A stretch of DNA of 64,000 nucleotides, from contig NMRA01000221.1 in assembly GCA_002633005.1 (NCBI GenBank), positions 530,680-594,679 on the forward strand. Reading direction: 5' to 3'. Numbering within the stretch: the stretch's first letter is position 1; every line of letters begins with the position of its first letter. Positions 47,771 through 60,600 of this stretch are shown piece after piece. The translations under genes were made by a program, and so were the position numbers. The DNA is from Phoronis australis (lineage: Eukaryota > Phoronida > Phoronidae). The notes beneath the pieces were generated by a model. That model worked only from the letters and a program-made list of their open reading frames with translations, ran no database searches and was not told where the DNA came from.

Positions 47771-49604
47771 TAGAACAATGCAACTGAAATGGTTTTGATT
47801 TTCACCAAAGCAGTGCTGTAGGGGTAAAATTAGAGGTAAGTAGGCGCCCAAAGCCCACGGTATCACCTTGAGCACTGTACGTAGGCTCTACGGTCAAATG
47901 CCAAAAGTTGGTTGGCTGCGCCTACGTGCGCTTACGCCCCACTACAGCACTGCATCAAGGAAGAAAGTTAGGAAAATGTATTAAGTAGTTGCAATGAATA
48001 TACTCATTGTAAAATGTAATGTTTCACCCCGTGAGCCAAATCCGCCGAGCAAGAAACAGTACTCAAGTTCATACTACACTTTGAATCTACAAAGAAGTTG
48101 CCTTAATTTCAGGTAATTGGTTTTCGTGAATGGACTTGATTTCCGTGAAATTTAGCTACATGTATAATTACTGTTTCAAGTTTGCCCGATAGATCCTAAC
48201 GTGCCTATTAAATTTCACGGCCATAAAAATGATATCGCTCTATTGACAGTTGAAATTAGTATAGGAAGTCATTGACCTATAAAAAGGACATCGCGTTGGA
48301 GTACGTGCTTTCTCGTTTGTGCCATGAATCACACAGGAAGACAGTGTGAATGGTGGCGGAGATACGTTCACACTTTCTGAACATCGCGGCAGCTTCTCGA
48401 GTCGTGTGTTTCAACTAATGCGCGAGTGTAGAGTGTCATGCTTTTGCGTCATGATGAGTAGTCCCAACACGTGACTCGCTCTTTCACTGGGGAAAGTTTC
48501 GTAAGATATCGTTGTGGTAAGTCGAGTTCGACCAGTTTTTGTTTTTCCATTCAATACATACGTGATCACAGTGCTGTTCAAAATTCTAGGCTTGTTTTCC
48601 CAATAGGCTGTTATGGAAAATGTCATGGCTTTTAAAAAATTCAAGAGCTGCTGGGTCGAACGCTTAGCATAACGTCAACTCGCCAAATGCGACTTGACAA
48701 AATTCCTCGGTCGCCAAATGGTAACTGAGGTCGCCAAAACTAACAAGAGAACTTCGTGCCGGGGGAGGGGTGACTGAGGTTGACTACAGGCTGTAAAGAG
48801 TGGGAAACGGAATAAACCAGATATACCTGAAGTGCCGGAAAACCGTCGAGCTTGCAAATGTTCGACGGAAGATTCAAAATCGCCCGGACAGAGTTTTTTG
48901 GTTGCAATTTGTCACAAGTGGCAATGAGTTTAACTGCATGCCGTCCACACAGTCCAATGCGCACGGCTAGGGGCTGCACACGCACAAAATTCATCTCTCG
49001 CATACTTCAATTCCATATCGGCGGACGCAGATTTCCTCCTCTCGCACCACTTTTTCCGTCTCACGAACATATTACTTTGCTCACGGACGGACCAACCCTG
49101 TATGCTCGTGCACGTCATTCCTAACCGATAGATAAGTGAATAGGTGTCGACCTAAAAAATCACTCCATTTCGATCAGTCCCTGTCGAGACCAGCAGTTCG
49201 AGCGACGTGTTTGTCCGTGTGCGGGTCATGGCATCGATTGCCTTGATGAATAATGGAGACACCAAAACTACATTTTTTGTGTTACTGAATAATTTCGAAG
49301 ACAGTTCTTTTTAATCGCTCAATACAATAGCTAAAATTGACCAATGAACCCGTCAATCAGGCAATCAGACCTTCGGTGGACAAGCGTTCAGCGCCACCTA
49401 CAGGTCCCATGTAATGCGGACGAGAGGTTTCAACTTACTGGTATTAATAGCGTTTTATCACCTTTCGTGTTATAAAAATGCCGACAAATTTCCACTGTTG
49501 TGCTGAAGGATGTACTTATGGCTTATGGAAAGACGTAAACATTTTGAAATATCAATTGACGAGCAAGGACGTCCGGTTCAATACATTTTCCAGTTGTCCA
49601 CATG
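47771..49604. other. Intergenic, no gene seen
   Basis: No exon recognised. A frame at 49478 opens with MPTNFHCCAEGCTYG, faintly like the Cys pair of a THAP finger, but nothing that follows supports it. Confidence 0.45.
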
Positions 49605-49822
49605 CGCGCCCCCAGGGGGGGGGCTCGAATTTTTCGGTATGCGGATCTTTTACAGAAAAAAACCAACGGGGACTAAAAAAAGCGGGCCACTAGGTTCAGG
49701 CCTACAAATTGTGGACTTTTGTCTCGTTTACTCGGACTTTTTGTTTCGCTGAGGTGGACCTTTTTGCCCAGTTCGCCAAATTGAAGGGCTCGTTCGAGCT
49801 CCCCGAGTCCCCCAGGTGCGCC
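49605..49822. mobile_element. GCACCCAG-family element, copy 4, with both ends
   Basis: Left GCGCGCCCCCAGGG, then GGGGCTCGAATTTTTCGG. Right end reads inward GGGCGCACCTGGGGGACTCG then GGGAGCTCGAACGAG. Interior words TTTTGTCTCGTTTACTCGG and CTTTTTGCCCAGTTCGCCAA match copy 1 at 33830-34063. Confidence 0.75.
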
Positions 49823-50214
49823 CATGGTGCAGGTGTGTTTGCGGCAAAGTCAGTGGCTGCCGGTGATAAAGTGGGATAAATTCGATCCCAGCCGGTGTCA
49901 AAAGGCTAAAATAAATTAATACTGAATTTCAATTAATTAAGTATTGGAAGAGGTTGGCAGTGAAATTTATTCCTCTTCTTTTATATTTATGAACCACTAC
50001 GTAGTAATTGAATTCCTGCCACCAAATCTGAGTCGGGATCAATCAAAAATCACTTTCATGCTCTTATTCCTATAGAAAGCGCCAATATGAAAATTGCCCT
50101 ATTGTTACATGATGATCAATACACTGTAATTGTCCAATGGGGAGAAGAACTTGACGTCAGACCACGCGTCAAAATTTGTGAATCATTTATAAAAATAAGT
50201 ATTTGCTTTACATG

Positions 50215-50453
50215 CAGAGGCGGATCTACAGGGGGGGTTCAGGGGGTTTAAACCCCCCCCCCTCGGGACAGGATCAAAAATAAAAACTGGAAAAAATCGC
50301 CAGAAAAACGAAATTAGCTACTAAAAATCCCAAAAAATCTTACACGGGAGGAGGGAAACCCTTTCGCGACCTTCCTTCTCCTCGGCGCTACGCGCCTCGG
50401 ATTCTCTCGAATCCTAACCCCCCCCCCTTACTGAAATCGTAGGTCTGCCACTG
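50215..50453. mobile_element. 239-bp CAGTGGCGGAT-family element, 5-bp TSD
   Basis: Left end CAGAGGCGGATCTACAGG, right end inward CAGTGGCAGACCTACGATTT. ACATG is duplicated exactly (50210-50214 and 50454-50458). G-run and C-run blocks sit just inside the ends, as in 14601-14760. Non-coding. Confidence 0.88.
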
Positions 50454-50458
50454 ACATG

Positions 50459-52980
50459 TAGATTGTAGTCAGGGGCAAGCTCGACACTTATTTGCAAATA
50501 GATACCTGATGAATCACTTTCTTTGCTGTTGTCATATTTCTGCTAAAACCCTCTACGCAATACCCCTAGTGTTCGGATTTATAAAGGCTGTCCAATTTTA
50601 AGCTCCGAGTAAATTTTCTCAGACTTTCTGGAGTCTGTAAGCAGTCATAACGTGGCTAGACTGTATCGCCACGAGTTGGCTCACCATGAACTGTAAACGT
50701 AAGTCTTCTAAAAATCGTTCTACAAAGAAAAAAAAGCGTAAGAAAAGAAGTCTAGTTATGACAAGCTTGACCTTATTATTAATGCGCGTTATGACAAGAT
50801 AGTGCCGTGTGGAGGTAACTAACCGGACCACAATAAGCAGACACACACCAGTAGTGACTTGGTATGAAATAAATGTAGTGTGTACAAAGAATCTGTTTTA
50901 CATGCCTGTAGAGATAGGAGCCTCAAAATTAAGTTTTAATTACCCGGGAAACTGACATTGACTGAAGTTTCAAGGCAAAACATCGCAGAATTGGACAACT
51001 GACATGAAATATTTGATTCAGTAAATCTAATAGCATTTACCGGGTTTGAACAGATGAAGTTTCTTATCTTAACGACTACCATTTGTGAATTGCATCAATA
51101 TAATATAGCCGATAGTGTTTGTTGATTACAAAAACGCACGAAACATCCCAAGAATAGTATTGGTTTTGTATACTGACAAGTGCCTTAAGACTTCAAACAG
51201 AAATTTGATCTTGCGCTCCCCACCACTATGTATAACATTTGATTTAGTCCAGAACAGAAGCACGAACTTTAAAATTAGCGCGTAAGTAAACAATGACATA
51301 TCTATCCAACGTTTCGGTTTATTACCCTGAACCATTCTCAAGGATACAGTTAACAGACTCAAAGCAGGTGACACAGGCAGGGAAGAAACTGTACGGGTAC
51401 ACATCAAAATGCATTGTGAGGGGGAGAGATCAGAAATCAAAACAGCTCAAATGAACCAATGTTTCTCGAGGTAACGCTCGCCAGCTTGATTCAACCATAT
51501 ATGCATAGCCTCCTTTATGAGGAGCCTCAGGGTGGCATTATCCTTGTTTAGGATCTGTACACCCGAGCAATCTGTAGTGTGACCAGTTGTCAACGAATGA
51601 TTGAGAACAGCACTGTGTGCCTTTACAGTGTTCTTTGACTCTGATGCGGGGACAGCTGGGGTGGGGCAAAAATTAGCGTTGGCGAGAGGGGTTTCCAGAA
51701 TTTAACAAGACGACTTTGTCTATGCCCCTGTGCCAATACTTTTTACCTTCCCTGTGACAAGAATTTTTACCTTCTTCCACATCGTGTTCTGTAAGTCACG
51801 TCGTTTACAGATTTATGAGCTGTGTTAGTAGTAAGTGGCCCGGTGCCGTACGATCAGATCGGTGTTGCCACTATAGGTATTTTGGAAAATCCCGAAATCA
51901 TCTAATGTTTGGTTTTGCATAATCTCTGACGTCTTTTACATACCTGAGTCACAGCAGGAAGGATTTGTCAATAGATAGTGACCCTACCTGTGACGCAAGA
52001 TTTGGTTTGGTCTATTTATAGTTTGNCTTTGTCCTATTTATTGTGGGGGGTTTAGGAGTGTGGGCTTTTTGAACCACAGAGCTGCAGTCGTTGTAATTGT
52101 CAACGTGTATTGTTCGTTTTACACGGAACAATAAGTATCAGCAATAGGTCATTTAGGTATTTATTCAGTACTTGGTTATGGTCAGAACGACTGAATATTA
52201 CTCAGTGCGATACACTGGCGATAAGTTATCTCGACCAATGTTTGATACGCATATACCTCTACAGAATCGTTGGCGAGTGTAGCACAATTTTGAATGCCAG
52301 AAAGAAGTTGATGACAGGTAAGACCTTGTCCTTAATCATTTATTTACATCCCGGCATACGTCACCATTATCAAGTTTTAGTAAAGGTTGTTAGTGTCTCT
52401 GAGCTCCAGAGGGGGTAACCGAAGTAAACACTCGTTCGGCACGGCATATTTAAATGCACACTTTTGAACATGGATTCCATCGCTAATACACTATAGCTCC
52501 GTCAAAACAATAGAGCGTGACGTAACGTGGCCTATATAACACGTCTTTTGTTACAACGATATCAACATCCCGAGACAAGTAAAGTTTCAAGGTGCTGTGC
52601 CGTATTTTAAAATTAAGTTGTTGGTCACGAGTTTAACCAGTGAGACACTAAAACTCAATGAAACTGAAAGCGAAATCTTAGGTGAGTGTTTACAGATAAA
52701 TCCTCAAAGCCACTTTTCATTGCGTGCTGTATTCAGTCGCCGGACGGTGTCGCCCGAAATAGCCATGAGACTAATGTTTTCAATTCATTTTGTTAATTAA
52801 CGAAAGCGTGTTTGTTGAGAAAATTTCAAACTTCAAATCATCAAGTCTAGTTAGTCTAGTTTCTGTTGCAAATATTTCGGACCGATCAAAACTTGAACAT
52901 CAGACAAGGGTGCAAAGGTACTGCATGCTTACGGACCCCCACAAAATACTAGGGGTATGGCCTAGTACATGTAACTGCAG
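50459..52980. other. Intergenic, no gene seen
   Basis: Open frames of up to 104 codons on both strands lack motifs. One unresolved base (N) is at 52026. Confidence 0.45.
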
Positions 52981-53122
52981 CATGGGCGGCGTAGCACTGA
53001 AAAAAGTGGGAGGCTATAGCCCCTCAATCGCCGTGGTGCACCGCCCATAGACCATGGGCGCCGGGGCACTGAAAAAGTGGGGCTATAGCTCTCCCCTGCC
53101 CTCTATGGTGCGGCCGCCCATG
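52981..53122. repeat. Two tandem copies of a 70-bp hairpin element
   Basis: Copy 1 (52981-53048) and copy 2 (53053-53122) are head-to-tail, 72 bp apart. Each opens CATGGGCGSCG, contains GCACTGAAAAA-GTGGG and CTATAGC, and closes GTGCRSCCGCCCAT, so each is bounded by ATGGGCGGC and its inverse. Confidence 0.8.
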
Positions 53123-53652
53123 TGCAGAGACTCCTTGAAAGTACTGTATATCAAACGATAAGAATAAACAAGACAGCTAGGAGGTACCTGAAAATTGTGG
53201 TGACCGGGGAAGTGGAAACTNTTACGGGAGATGAAAACTGCCAGACAACCCACGGGGATGGCAAAACGTCTCTACCAGTTGCTCGACTAGGAGAACACCT
53301 CTCGGCCAATCTCAAGAAATAATCACACTGTAAAAGATATTTGCACGCATTAAAGTGAAATTTGGGAATTCTTTTAGAAAAACCTTGAAATATAACTTAG
53401 TTTTTAAAGGCGTAGCGTGGTTTAGTCGGCAAGAAGTGACTAAGCCCACGTACTTAATGATGTCGACGATTTGTGAACTATTTTTATGCAAAGTCATTGA
53501 TTTGACACAGAGTGAACAGATATTCGTTGATCCCCAGCCTTCTAGATTTTTACACGTCTGGCAATTTAATACAAAACTTACGACTTCCTGTGCGGCTCAA
53601 GAAAACTTTCCATAAAACTATCAGGCCGAAGTAATTTACAAGCGCTGTTTGG
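53123..53652. other. No gene seen; ambiguous base at 53221
   Basis: Short frames only, one interrupted by the N at 53221. No family features. Confidence 0.4.
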
Positions 53653-53961
53653 TCAGTCGTACCAACCATCGATAAAGGTATTCAAATCCTCTTGAGACTC
53701 AAGTGGTTTGTGGACAGCGTTAACACCCATGAATAGCAAATAAAACGTGCCGCGTAAGATGCCTGGGAGCTCGTGAATTATGCTGTAAGATGGCGTCATT
53801 ACGAACAAATGTTCGTTATGCTCGTGCGAAGGAACTTTACAAGACCAAGAAATCAAAATAGGCCCAAACAAGGAAAGGACTGATGGCGAAATAACAAGAA
53901 ACAGCAGAAAACTGACGACACACGAATCCATAGCGTGTACAAAGCACACACTGCTTATCAC
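53653..53961 (-). CDS. Possible minus-strand first exon of a secreted protein (speculative)
   Basis: From an ATG at about 53932 (G at -3 and +4) the minus strand opens MDSCVVSFLLFLVISPSVLS, a good signal peptide. About 70 further residues follow, including SCKVPSHEHNEHLFVM and HELPGILRGTFYLLFMGVN. Near the end of the frame lie possible donors (G then GTTGGT, or GTACGA) around 53660-53670. A TATA-like GATAAAATTTAT lies about 45 bases upstream of the ATG. It would be transcribed divergently from the CLCA gene. I cannot find its next exon or name a family. Confidence 0.3.
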   Translation of the reverse strand: MISSVCFVHAMDSCVVSFLLFLVISPSVLSLFGPILISWSCKVPSHEHNEHLFVMTPSYSIIHELPGILRGTFYLLFMGVNAVHKPLESQEDLNTFIDGWYD

Positions 53962-54431
53962 TCGCTATTGGAATTTCCCATAAATTTTATCGGGATTGTC
54001 GCCGCCAAAATGTCATCCCTTTATTACCTTTACAAGCAAACCAATGCTTAATCGTGACGTCATTACGTGGGCGAAGAGGGCAAAGATTCTTTTATTTTTT
54101 CACGGTGGTCGACTGTTTCAACGTGGAAGGTTGCTAGCGTCGACACGCTTTCTGGTCCGTATGTTTTCTAATGCTGATTTCATCCATCTTGACTATACAA
54201 TAGCGGTTTCATGTGGACATTTTCTTTTTTCTTCAAGCATCAAATTCCATCATATAACTGGTTCTAGTAAGCGTTGCTTCAGAGACGATTGTCCTTTAAA
54301 ATTAAAAAGAAGGTATGCGCAAAAAGTGCAATAGGTCGTGCCCTAATCTTGGATGTTACGTTTGCTGAACTTTAACCATTGCTGTTGATTAAATCTCCAG
54401 GTGAAATCGGTGGTCCGGATAAACAGGTGAA

Positions 54432-54437
54432 TATAAA
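54432..54437 (+). promoter_or_regulatory. Candidate TATA box of the CLCA gene
   Basis: TATAAA 38 bases upstream of the start codon, in GTGAATATAAAGACGC. Transcription would start near 54462 and give a very short leader before the ATG at 54475. Confidence 0.45.
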
Positions 54438-54474
54438 GACGCTCGTCTGCGGATGCAGATAAAGACAGACAATC

Positions 54475-54651
54475 ATGGAGTATGGACAAACGTCTCACGT
54501 GCTAACTATTCTTTTTGGACTGTGGTCAGTTTCTGCTGGTCAGATGATGACGCGGTCAAACATCGTTCTGGAGAGAAACCAGTTTAAAAACATTCTCATA
54601 GCTATTGGCAACGACGTCCCTGAAAACACAAATATTATTGAAAGGTTAAAG
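54475..54651 (+). CDS. CLCA exon 1: signal peptide and N-terminus
   Basis: Residues 1-59. Leader MEYGQTSHVLTILFGLWSVS, then ILIAIGNDVPEN, matching the family's conserved start of the mature protein. Donor GTACTG, phase 0. Confidence 0.88.
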
Positions 54652-57600
54652 GTACTGTCCATTATTTTGAGCACATAACCTGTTTATATTAATACAGAAG
54701 TCTCATTTCAGTATATATTACATTTTTACTCATTCAAATTAGATTGATTTTTGTCTTACGCATTTTCTTTTGGCTACATATGAGAATTATTTTCGATTTA
54801 TATATTTGCTTACTTCGTGACATCGTGGGCTGTAATAATCATTCTCCCCTGCATGTGGTTCGCCATACCATTTTAAATGTGACCTTCCGCTATCTTGACA
54901 GGCCGTGTTCATAGACACATCCAGGGATGTGTTTCAAGCAACTCGAAACAGAGCTTACTTCAAGGACATAACAATATTTATTCCTCAATCGTGGTCCACG
55001 CGACCTGAGTATCAACGAGCGACGAGCGAGTCGTTTGACCAAGCCAACGTCATAGTGGACAAGCCAAACGCTGAGTATGGTGACAACCCGTACGTAGTGC
55101 AGCTCGGCGGCTGTGGAGCGCATGGAGAATACATGCATCTTACACCAGATTTCCTCATAAACGAAGCAACGTCTGTCAGAACATGGGGACCGTATGGTAA
55201 GATCTATCGCTATCCCTCTTATTTTTAGTTTATCACATGGTCCAACTTATGTTTGACATCGTCAAGGGCGAAACGTACATGGAATAGTCGACCAAAAGAA
55301 TTGTTACCCGGATTTTTGCTGTTTTTTCCTTGGACTATTTTATGATTTCGTTTTTAGTCTCACAAATCCTGACGGAGTTAAAACAGTGATGTGAGCGAAA
55401 ATAAAACGTGTGAAGATCATAGGGAATATTCAGCGTGTCATTTGCGCTCACGAAACCTCATTTTTCAGGTAAAACCCTTACGCATGAATGGGCCCATCTT
55501 AGGTGGGGCCTCTTTGACGAATATCCGATCGACAGCGAAGGAGACAAACATTTCTATCACTCGGCCTCCGGCAACGTCGAGGCAGTCCGTTGTACGCTAG
55601 ATGTCGCTGGCGACAAGAAACATAGACTTACAGGTGAGCGTACGGGAATGATCGTCTTTGAATGTGAACTGTCCAATGACTCAAACAATCTCCTGGCGAA
55701 GGAATAAATAGCAGTATTTCATAGGGAACCACTCGAAATAGCTCAGAAGAGAATTAGGCCTATATACTGTTTGATTTTCGTCATTGCTGGTCTAACTTTA
55801 CCAAGCCGCTTCCCTATCATGAACACAGAATCAACGTTTTTGAGATAACACTCGATCAAGCGGAGTACGCATTGACGTGTTTAAATTTGATAAATTTCCG
55901 CAAATAATCCGTTATAACTCATACTCTTTCATCCGTTCGAAGCTGTAAACAAACCTATTGGAGAAACTTATGAAATGACGACAGACGACCGTTGTCACTG
56001 TGCACATAACTATTTGTTGAACGGTCACTTATGCTTTGGGAACTTCTACATTTCGCAGATTATTTTGCTACTGTTTATCTAAGCAGGCGCCCGTAAACTG
56101 TTCTCGTTGGAGTCTTGGTATGCTTTTTTAAGTTCTTTAAAACTTGGTTCATAAAATCTTAATGAATTGCTTCGCTTTATAATCAGTGGCGGATCCTGGA
56201 TATCAAAAGGGGGGGCCAACATTTTTTTTCTGTAAGCATTTGAGCAAACTACGATTGCAGATGCGCATAGCACCGAATGGATGTCCCCCTCCCGCCCAGG
56301 AAATTTTTCTGTTTTTTCCTCTAAAAATCACTAGCATTTCCCTTGATTCCCGAAGTATTATCCAAGAAAAAAGGCAAAAAAAGAAATACGTGTCAAACAA
56401 GAAAAACTGCAGAGACCATAAACTCGAACTCACGACCTGGCGGATAGAGCACGCGTGCTTTACCACTACACCACCACGATTTGACTCCTAATCTAGTACT
56501 AAGAGACCCACTTGTTTATGGCCCACAGCGTTTGCGCGCGAAACCTACTTCTTTTTGTAATGCTTATTACACTTTTTACATTTTGTGCACTTGGTTTGTA
56601 ACAAATTTGTTGTATTTAAAATAGTCTTCAAATGCCCAAAAGACCAAATCCGTGTTTCGTGTTGGCAATAATGACGGGATTGCTTTGGAAATCGTCTTAA
56701 GTTAAGGTTTGACAAAGTGAGAATTATGAGTTTATGAGTGATTCACTAAGGCTTCGATCGAAATTCACATCTTACAAGCAGCTTCTGTTTTTTCATCGTC
56801 ACTCAGGTTCCGTTTTCTTTAAAAAATGAAGCAAATTTTCTTCATTGCACATTGGAGCAGACGACGGAAACGGAGTCGTAGTGCGCAACGCCACTGCCGG
56901 TCGCCTGGGATATCGTGGGAGAGCCTATACCTAGCCATAGTTCCGTTACGATTGCGCCGTGTTCCGAATTTGGCACTTGAAATTGGATCTGAGCCCCTCC
57001 CCAAACACTAAAACTGCACACATTTAAATCTTGTTTCATCCGTGTAATTTTAATTACCTAGGTTAATTAATAAACTCAACATTTCCCTACGCTGTTGCTG
57101 TTTTATTTTTTGCTGCAGTTAGGGGTGGGGGGAGCCCGGCCCCCTGCCCCCCCCCTAAATCCGCCTATGTTATTAATGATGTGCTCAAGCCAATCGTGAA
57201 TCATGAAATGAACATAGATTGTCTGAACTCAAACTCCAAATCATCTTTGACATTTCCTGTTGTACTTAAGTTCAAACTCGATTTAAGTGTTTGTATGCTT
57301 TAGTATTATACATTTTACAAAGATGAATATCTAATCCATTCTCCCATTCGATTTTCGTAAAATCGTGCAACAAATTTGAGCTCAAAACTCAAGATTCCAA
57401 ATCCATACTTAAACCTATGCCTAGCCAGCATTATATAGTGCGAACTAGCTTTAGATATTCGCTAAACAAAGCGGTAATCTACCGGAGTACAGGATAACGG
57501 GAACGCATCTTTTGTTACTACTGAAGTAGAGCAGAAAAAAGCAAGAAAATATGGAGTTCGAGTTCGGGAATTAGATCTCGGGCCCTGATGAACATCCGTC

Positions 57601-60600
57601 GCCGATTACACGGCGAAACTGCACAGAAAACGTCAACGACATTTTAGAAAATGCACAAACAAATACTACAAATTTAACGATGAAACTCAATAGCGCAAAT
57701 CTGGGCAAGGTTTTCGGGAAAAGCTCTCTATTAACTTGACTTTCATGTTGCAGGACGAGATTGCATTATGAACGCCACTACGTCACTACCGGAAGACGAT
57801 TGTCGTCTGTTCCCAAATTATGCCGCTACTGAGGCCGAGGCTTCATACATGTTTTATCATTTCATGCCGTCGGTGAGTATTTAAATGATATGCGCATATT
57901 TTCAACTGTAAGTAAGTGTGGGCCTCCACGACTTATTTATTAATCATCGATTCACTGAAAGTACATGAAGGCTTTGATGAGAACGTCTCTAAGCTTGCGT
58001 GCGTGTGTGCATGGTTGTAAAAGAAATGTGTTTCTCAAAAAATGTTATTCTGTTTAAACCATCTGCATTTTGCAAGTGTCACAAAGAGATTTATTTGGCT
58101 TAGATGTAACTGTTTATGAACGAAATTGTTAAAAAATACTTTTTCAAACCATTTACATCCAAACGTCTCCACGATTCATATGTATTTCTAATATCATTGC
58201 TCATCGTAGATTACAACATTTTGCGATGCCAACTTGGACGAAGGAACGACACTACATAACTTTGAATCTCCAAACAAACACAACAGACTTTGCGCGGGAA
58301 AAAGCGCTTGGGAGGTCATGAGAGAACACGTTGATTTCCAAAATGGTATGCTTTTAACTTCCTGTTCATCACCTTTGTACTAAGAAAAAGTGCCAAGCAA
58401 ACGTATATCACTGGTTAGTGAATCTTCGTTAAAGGGACATTAAACCCTGTTTTGATGATGTCAACCAATCATCGTTCAACAGCTCATGCATCATTGGCGT
58501 CAATATTGAAAGATAAAAGCAGGAATTAACTAAAAACTCATACTCCTTTTCTAACAGACTGGACATTATGGGCCTTGCTGGGTGGCCTTTTCGTACAGTT
58601 GCCGTGTAGTTCGCTAAAAGCGTATGTCACGCTTGCCCGTTAGGAAGCAAGGGGTTTGAAATTTTCCTCCGAACTTTTGACGTTTTTTAGGGTAACAGTC
58701 TTACAGAGCATTGTTTTGTTTCAGATAACTGGGTGGGGAAGTCGCTTTTAGTATCTGTTAATAGGCCAAAACCGGTTTGGTATCCTTTTAATGTTATGCA
58801 GAGATTTTGACATTTTTTTTGAAGTCTCACAGTTTTGAAACACGTGTTTTGCAGGCTCTAATCCGCCTTTAACGGAACAAGTCGACACAGAACCAACATT
58901 CAAACTGGTGCAAAGACAAGATACAATGCGGGTCGTTGTTGTCATGGATACCAGTGGAAGCATGCTTGTAGGTATTACATCTAACTAATTAGCTGGTATG
59001 GCGAATGGGACCCTTTGCCGAAGGGCATTTTTGTCGAATCACGTAAAATTAGTCATTACACAGATATTTTATTACGCTAATCGGAAAATTACATTTTTAA
59101 ATTCTTGAATACACAATATGCTCCGATTACGGATTTTCTTTACCTGTACACTGCACTATATGGCAAAACTGCAGAAAATTGAATTGAATGAAAAACCTAA
59201 AAACTTTGTTTGTTATTATAGTTTATACTGCACGAATCATGAAACAAAAACTTGGTATTTTTATCATTTTCAGTGCCACATTCAGCTTTTGAAGATAAAA
59301 ATAGCTACTGGTTATTTCGTGCACAATAAATTGTTTCCGAATTAATGAGAATGGCCGTAGTATGAAAGTGTCCGCTTGTGTTTCAGGTGAACAACAACAT
59401 AATGAAACTCAAACAAGCCGTCAGACGCTACATCCTCACAACACTGCCTACAGGCTCCAAAGTCGGATTGGTCCGATTTGCTGCCGGAGCAACCGTACTA
59501 GCGGAAATGACTGAACTAATAGACGACAACACCAGAGAAGCACTGGCTGCTCGGTTACCGACCTCTGCTGCTGGGGCCACGGCTATGGGTCTTGGAATGC
59601 GTAAGGGAATCGAGGTATGTCTGCGTATTTCACGTAGAGAATGTAGGACACTGAGATTGGGTCTGTATTTATCTTGAGCATTACTTTGCTGATGCGGCGG
59701 TTCGAGCTACGTTTGGTAAGTTAGAAAAATAATATGTGGTTGGGATTTTTATTGTAAGATGAAATAATTATGCACAAAACCAAAAAGATATTTTGAAGAC
59801 TGACCAGAAACACGACTCAATCGTCTCAGTTCAGTGAACCCTCCGCATGTAGCAAAGGACTACTAAGCAAAGGACAGCTGTGAAGAAATAGCTCACAGTG
59901 ACGATATACACAGAGACAAACAGTTGTAGAATGACGGATCGAGGAAAATATTCCCTAATAAATACATATAATTGTAATTAAATTTCATTTCATGTCTGCC
60001 GGAATCGAACACATTACTAGGCCTATGTTCCAAGAAGGATTATAACTGCGTGTGGTGTTGTGTTTTGCGTTTCAATAACGAGATACAACTTCGTGTGTAG
60101 AGTACTTGATCGGAGCTTAAGATGGGTCGTATCGGTTAGATTATTTATAATTGCAATGTTCAGCCTCATATATGTTCGACGTATGTCCCGACTATGACTA
60201 AACGTGCATCACTGGCTAGTTTTCAGAGATAAAGAGGCACGTGATTGAATAGACCAATAACAAATTGAGAATAGGCGTCATGTAGCCCTGCACAAAGGAA
60301 GTAGTAGACCCTTCGAAAGGTAGACAAGAGGAGGGGCTACAATGCAAGGAGTGTATGTGAATTTGGTGTCTTTTGGGTCCTGCTGTACGTATTCGATTTT
60401 GTTCAGGTTTTGGAAAGAGGCGGACAAGACCCGGCCGGCAGTATAATGTTACTCATTGGAGACGGGAAGGAAAATAAAGCCCCGTACATTCGAGAGGTGT
60501 TACCGCAAGTGCTTGCCAAAAGGATTGTGGTAGACACAATTCTGTATACGGCGAAAGCTGACATACAACTGATTTCACTGGCTGCAAAAACAGGTACACT

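Noticed and set aside
49478-49560. MPTNFHCCAEGCTYG start, THAP-like Cys pair
   Set aside because: Only the first few residues fit; the FxRFP core and later Cys/His are absent and the frame runs into a MITE.
56405-56487. Functional tRNA gene on the minus strand
   Set aside because: A and B boxes are present, but the acceptor and anticodon stems do not pair, so it is listed as a tRNA-derived repeat.
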